A stretch of 25,231 bases of DNA from a virus. The notes under the pieces were generated by a model. That model was not told the DNA's origin, did not search any database, and saw only the letters and a list, made by a program, of their open reading frames with translations. The position numbers and the translations under genes were made by a program. This document shows positions 23,462 to 25,231 of the stretch, in pieces; positions within the stretch are counted from its first letter, which is position 1; every line of letters begins with the position of its first letter. The stretch lies in IMG/VR virus record IMGVR_UViG_3300042731_003566, positions 1-25,231 of that record. One strand, given 5' to 3'.

Positions 23462-23603
23462 AAAAGAAGAAAAGAATCGTTGTCACACCCAAATTAAAGG
23501 TAATAAAAAAGCAATAGATAAAATTTTGAAATTAGCAGAGAAGATAGAATCTCTTGGTGTGGAAGTGCAACTCACAATAGAAAAATCTGGAAGAGGCAAA
23601 TAG
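23451..23603 (+). CDS. Small charged protein, 50 aa, in the AT-rich block
   Basis: GGAG sits 7 nt before the ATG (MANEKEEKNRCHTQIKGNKK). The protein is Lys/Glu-rich and ends with IESLGVEVQLTIEKSGRGK. Its codons favour A-ending forms (AAA, GAA, ATA, AGA), unlike the GC-richer genes around it. No family was recognised. The LGVEV stretch echoes the C-terminus of the next full gene (EIGVEVDD). Confidence 0.55.
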   Translation: MANEKEEKNRCHTQIKGNKKAIDKILKLAEKIESLGVEVQLTIEKSGRGK

Positions 23604-23605
23604 AC

Positions 23606-23647
23606 ATGCTCAAAGAAATAGGCGTGGAGGTGGATGATGGCGAATAA
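23606..23647 (+). pseudogene. C-terminal remnant of a 23637-type gene
   Basis: A 13-codon frame, MLKEIGVEVDDGE, repeats the last residues of the intact gene ending at 24011 (LKEIGVEVDDE). It is best read as the end of a lost copy, left by deletion or unequal recombination. It could also be made as a tiny peptide, but the ribosome site (GGAAGAGG) is only fair. Confidence 0.5.
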
Positions 23648-23651
23648 ACTA
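23609..23651 (+). repeat. Gene-boundary repeat, copy 1
   Basis: The 43 nt beginning CTCAAAGAAATAGGCGTGG matches 23976-24015 with one substitution and a 3-nt GGC insertion. In both copies the repeat holds the coding end ...KEIGVEVDD..E-stop, GGAGG and the M(M)(A)NKL start of the next gene. In this copy the end belongs to no intact gene: a remnant frame (ATG 23606 to TAA 23647) gives only MLKEIGVEVDDGE. Confidence 0.85.
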
Positions 23652-24011
23652 ACGGAAGAGGCTATCAACTATCGGATTGCCCGACTCATTCTTTATTGTC
23701 GCAAACACCATAAACTTCCGTCATGTAGAGATTGTCACCATCTAACGGAATGTGGGCAAGAGGTGAAGCAACTCAGGGAGATAGTGGAGGGACATTTCAA
23801 GTATGACTATTTACGGAATGACCCCGAATGTAGAAGTGTTGATGAAGTATTAGAAGAAAAAGCACGACAGCAAAAGCCCACCGTGAGTAGGGAGGTGGCG
23901 CAAGAAATTGGCAGAGAAATGATAGAGGATTATCATGAAATGGGATTTAACGTAACATCAATCTTAGTTAAGCGACTCAAAGAAATAGGTGTGGAGGTGG
24001 ATGATGAATAA
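23637..24011 (+). CDS. Zinc-binding hypothetical protein, 124 aa, in the AT-rich block
   Basis: The ATG at 23637 has GGAGG (23626-23630) at 6 nt; an ATG at 23634 is closer than usual. Residues 21-40 contain Cys21, Cys30, Cys33, His34/35 and Cys39 (CRKHHKLPSCRDCHHLTECG), a likely zinc knuckle. The rest is helical and acidic with a C-terminal helix ending in KEIGVEVDDE. The function is unknown. It ends within the second boundary repeat, 11 nt into the next gene. Confidence 0.65.
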   Translation: MANKLTEEAINYRIARLILYCRKHHKLPSCRDCHHLTECGQEVKQLREIVEGHFKYDYLRNDPECRSVDEVLEEKARQQKPTVSREVAQEIGREMIEDYHEMGFNVTSILVKRLKEIGVEVDDE

Positions 24012-24015
24012 ACTA
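23976..24015 (+). repeat. Gene-boundary repeat, copy 2
   Basis: The 40-nt partner of the 23609-23651 repeat. It codes for the C-terminus of the intact upstream gene, contains GGAGG, and covers the ATGATGAATAAACTA start of the downstream membrane protein. The copies start 367 nt apart in direct orientation, so recombination between them would delete or duplicate one gene cassette. Confidence 0.85.
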
Positions 24016-24159
24016 CCATTTGAGCGGATTATGATGCAGACGAAAAATATGTGGCTGCCCTTTAAGGTTTTCTTCACGATACTATACAACATCTTTCTCC
24101 TGTTCTATGTGCCGATTCGATATCTTTACATCAAGATTATTGGGGAGAAAAAGGAATGA
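24001..24159 (+). CDS. Small membrane protein, 52 aa
   Basis: A frame from ATG 24001 (or 24004, with better spacing to GGAGG) to TGA 24159. It gives a short Lys/Met-rich N-terminus, a hydrophobic segment (WLPFKVFFTILYNIFLLFYV, about residues 18-37) and a basic end (RYLYIKIIGEKKE). A single transmembrane helix is likely. It overlaps the next start (ATGA). The role is unknown; small single-helix proteins of phages include holins and accessory membrane factors. Confidence 0.6.
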   Translation: MMNKLPFERIMMQTKNMWLPFKVFFTILYNIFLLFYVPIRYLYIKIIGEKKE

Positions 24160-24662
24160 AGGTTTTACCGCACCTGAATGAGGCCGAGCGCCAGGCGATT
24201 AATTATCTAATCAAGAGCCGAGAGAGGTATGACAAGAAAAAACACGAGAAGATGGCCTTTGAGGCGATGGCGCTGGGGGGGTTTACGGATACCGAGATGC
24301 TGCTCCACGGGACGGCTGCCGAGATTGCTTTTTGCAAGTGGCAAAATATTTATCCGAACCTGGAGACAAGAAGGTTTAGGACCCCGGACTTTGTAAAAGA
24401 GCACGGGCCCTTAAAGCTGACCGGCGAGGTCAAGCATACGATCCGGGTCGATGGAAACCTCCTGGTGCCACACTGGAAAAATCCAAGCAAGTATGACATA
24501 TATGTTTTAGTGACCGGCCGGATGCCGCAGCTGTGCTATGTCGGCTGGATCGGAGGAGAGGAAGTTTTCAAAGAGGAGCGGATCGAAAAGGGAAAGTACG
24601 GGAAATCATATTATTTTATCAGCCGCTTTGAGCTGGAGGAGATTTTACCTTGGGAGAAATAG
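24156..24662 (+). CDS. PD-(D/E)XK-type endonuclease-like protein, 168 aa
   Basis: The ATG overlaps the previous stop (ATGA). The core has an acidic residue in GTAAEIAFCKW (Glu56), Asp78 in RTPDF, and Glu91-x-Lys93 in GEVKHT, followed by strand KYDIYVLV and CYVGWIGG, the layout of restriction-endonuclease-like nucleases. A helical N-terminus (1-50) precedes it. Such proteins in phages may be VSR- or Holliday-type nucleases, but the substrate is not known. Composition returns to that of the main genome. The next gene begins inside its last codons. Confidence 0.65.
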   Translation: MKVLPHLNEAERQAINYLIKSRERYDKKKHEKMAFEAMALGGFTDTEMLLHGTAAEIAFCKWQNIYPNLETRRFRTPDFVKEHGPLKLTGEVKHTIRVDGNLLVPHWKNPSKYDIYVLVTGRMPQLCYVGWIGGEEVFKEERIEKGKYGKSYYFISRFELEEILPWEK

Positions 24663-25231
24663 CGGGAGCGAAAAAAGCGCTGGCACTAATGGCGATGGCC
24701 GCATGGCTGGCCGTATGCGCGGCCGCAGAGATTCCGGCCGAGGACGGCGATCCCATAGTTTATAAAATAGCGAACGGACACGAGCTCAAGCTCCACGTTT
24801 ACAAGCATTATAAAGCAAAGCCTGGAGACAAAAGGATCGGGATTGTATTTTTTAACGGCGGAGCCTGGCAGCGAGGATGGTGGGCGCAGTTTTCTTTTCA
24901 TGCAAATTATCTGTCCAGGCACGGCTATGTTTGTATCTGTGCTGAGTACAGGGTTTACGAAACTCATGGGACGACGCCGTTTGATGCGGTGGAAGATGCG
25001 AAAGATGCAATGCGCTTTGTGAGGGAAAACAGCTACGATCTCGGGATCGATCCAAGCAAGATTCTAGCGGCCGGGTCATCGGCCGGCGGTCACTTGGCGG
25101 CCTGTACCGAGCTAGTCGGCGATCCCGGCATAAATAGCTGCCGGCCAAATGGGCTGATTTTATACAATGCAGTTTTGAGCTGCGATCCGATCGGAGGATT
25201 TGGGGGCGACTACATCGGAGAGGATTGGCCA
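24650..25231 (+). CDS. Secreted alpha/beta-hydrolase (esterase), 5' part only
   Basis: A frame from TTG 24650, 10 nt after GGAGG (24635-24639), runs off the window; 194 codons are visible. The start is MGEIAGAKK, then a hydrophobic core (ALALMAMAAWLAVCAA) ending in AAA-EI, a clear signal peptide. The mature part has FNGGAWQRGW, the oxyanion HGGGW-type loop with His replaced by Asn, and GSSAGGHLAA with Ser144 as predicted nucleophile. This resembles the esterase_lipase/acetyl-xylan-type family that removes ester groups from polysaccharides. The Asp and His of the triad lie beyond the window. It is unusual in a phage early region. Confidence 0.7.
   Translation, partial: MGEIAGAKKALALMAMAAWLAVCAAAEIPAEDGDPIVYKIANGHELKLHVYKHYKAKPGDKRIGIVFFNGGAWQRGWWAQFSFHANYLSRHGYVCICAEYRVYETHGTTPFDAVEDAKDAMRFVRENSYDLGIDPSKILAAGSSAGGHLAACTELVGDPGINSCRPNGLILYNAVLSCDPIGGFGGDYIGEDWP

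Larger units (their letters stand above)
23375..24159 (+). other. AT-rich, GATC-free inserted block
   Basis: From about 23375 to 24155 the sequence is visibly richer in A and T than either side, with A-ending codons. No GATC occurs between about 23280 and 24438, although GATC is very common elsewhere in the window (six copies in 17941-18060 alone). It carries four small genes and a 40-nt boundary repeat. This suggests a recent transfer from a source of different composition. Confidence 0.6.

Noticed and set aside
1-25231. CRISPR array, tRNA genes, integrase and attachment sites
   Set aside because: I saw no regularly spaced repeats, no cloverleaf sequences and no tyrosine or serine recombinase motifs. 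Their absence does not rule out lysogeny outside the window.

Overview
The window is a piece of a tailed double-stranded DNA phage genome, most likely a long-tailed siphovirus. The signs are a 1015-residue tape measure protein, tail-tip, fibre and hub genes, tightly packed genes with ATGA or TAATG junctions, and a recombination/replication module. The host cannot be read from the sequence. Strong GGAGG ribosome sites, frequent TTG starts and consensus sigma-70-type promoters point to a bacterium. No integrase, portal, terminase, capsid gene, tRNA or CRISPR array was found.

Layout. (1) 1-12163, plus strand: late structural genes. They are the end of an upstream gene, the tape measure, a tail-tip protein, a repeat-bearing fibre with a C1q/TNF-like end, a large tail hub, two small proteins, and a cysteine-rich protein with a clan GH-A-like glycosidase domain. 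(2) 12164-12438: convergent junction with foldable DNA and a terminator for the minus-strand operon. (3) 12439-16368, minus strand: seven coupled genes of mostly unknown function, including a DUF932-like protein with a zinc ribbon and a one-helix membrane protein. They are driven by a near-consensus promoter at 16646-16674 through a GC-rich leader of about 270 nt. (4) 16369-16900: divergent control region. (5) 16901-25231, plus strand: early genes. They are a ribbon-helix-helix regulator, a zinc-finger protein, a possible annealing protein, a Cas4/RecB-like nuclease, a replication initiator, a possible helicase loader, many small proteins, an AT-rich inserted block (about 23375-24155), a PD-(D/E)XK nuclease and a secreted alpha/beta-hydrolase cut off by the window end.

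How it fits together. The ribbon-helix-helix protein probably controls the divergent promoters. The nuclease and the putative annealing protein would form a recombination pair. The initiator and loader would start replication, perhaps from a polypurine/hairpin site inside the initiator gene. The virion genes build a tail of roughly 150 nm carrying a carbohydrate-active protein, and the secreted esterase may act on the same host polysaccharides.

The most striking feature is at 17563-17665. A perfect Shine-Dalgarno sequence lies 93 nt from the start codon it appears to serve, and a two-tier hairpin would bring them to 8 nt apart, as described for T4 genes 38 and 25. All functional assignments come from reading the sequence; no searches were run.
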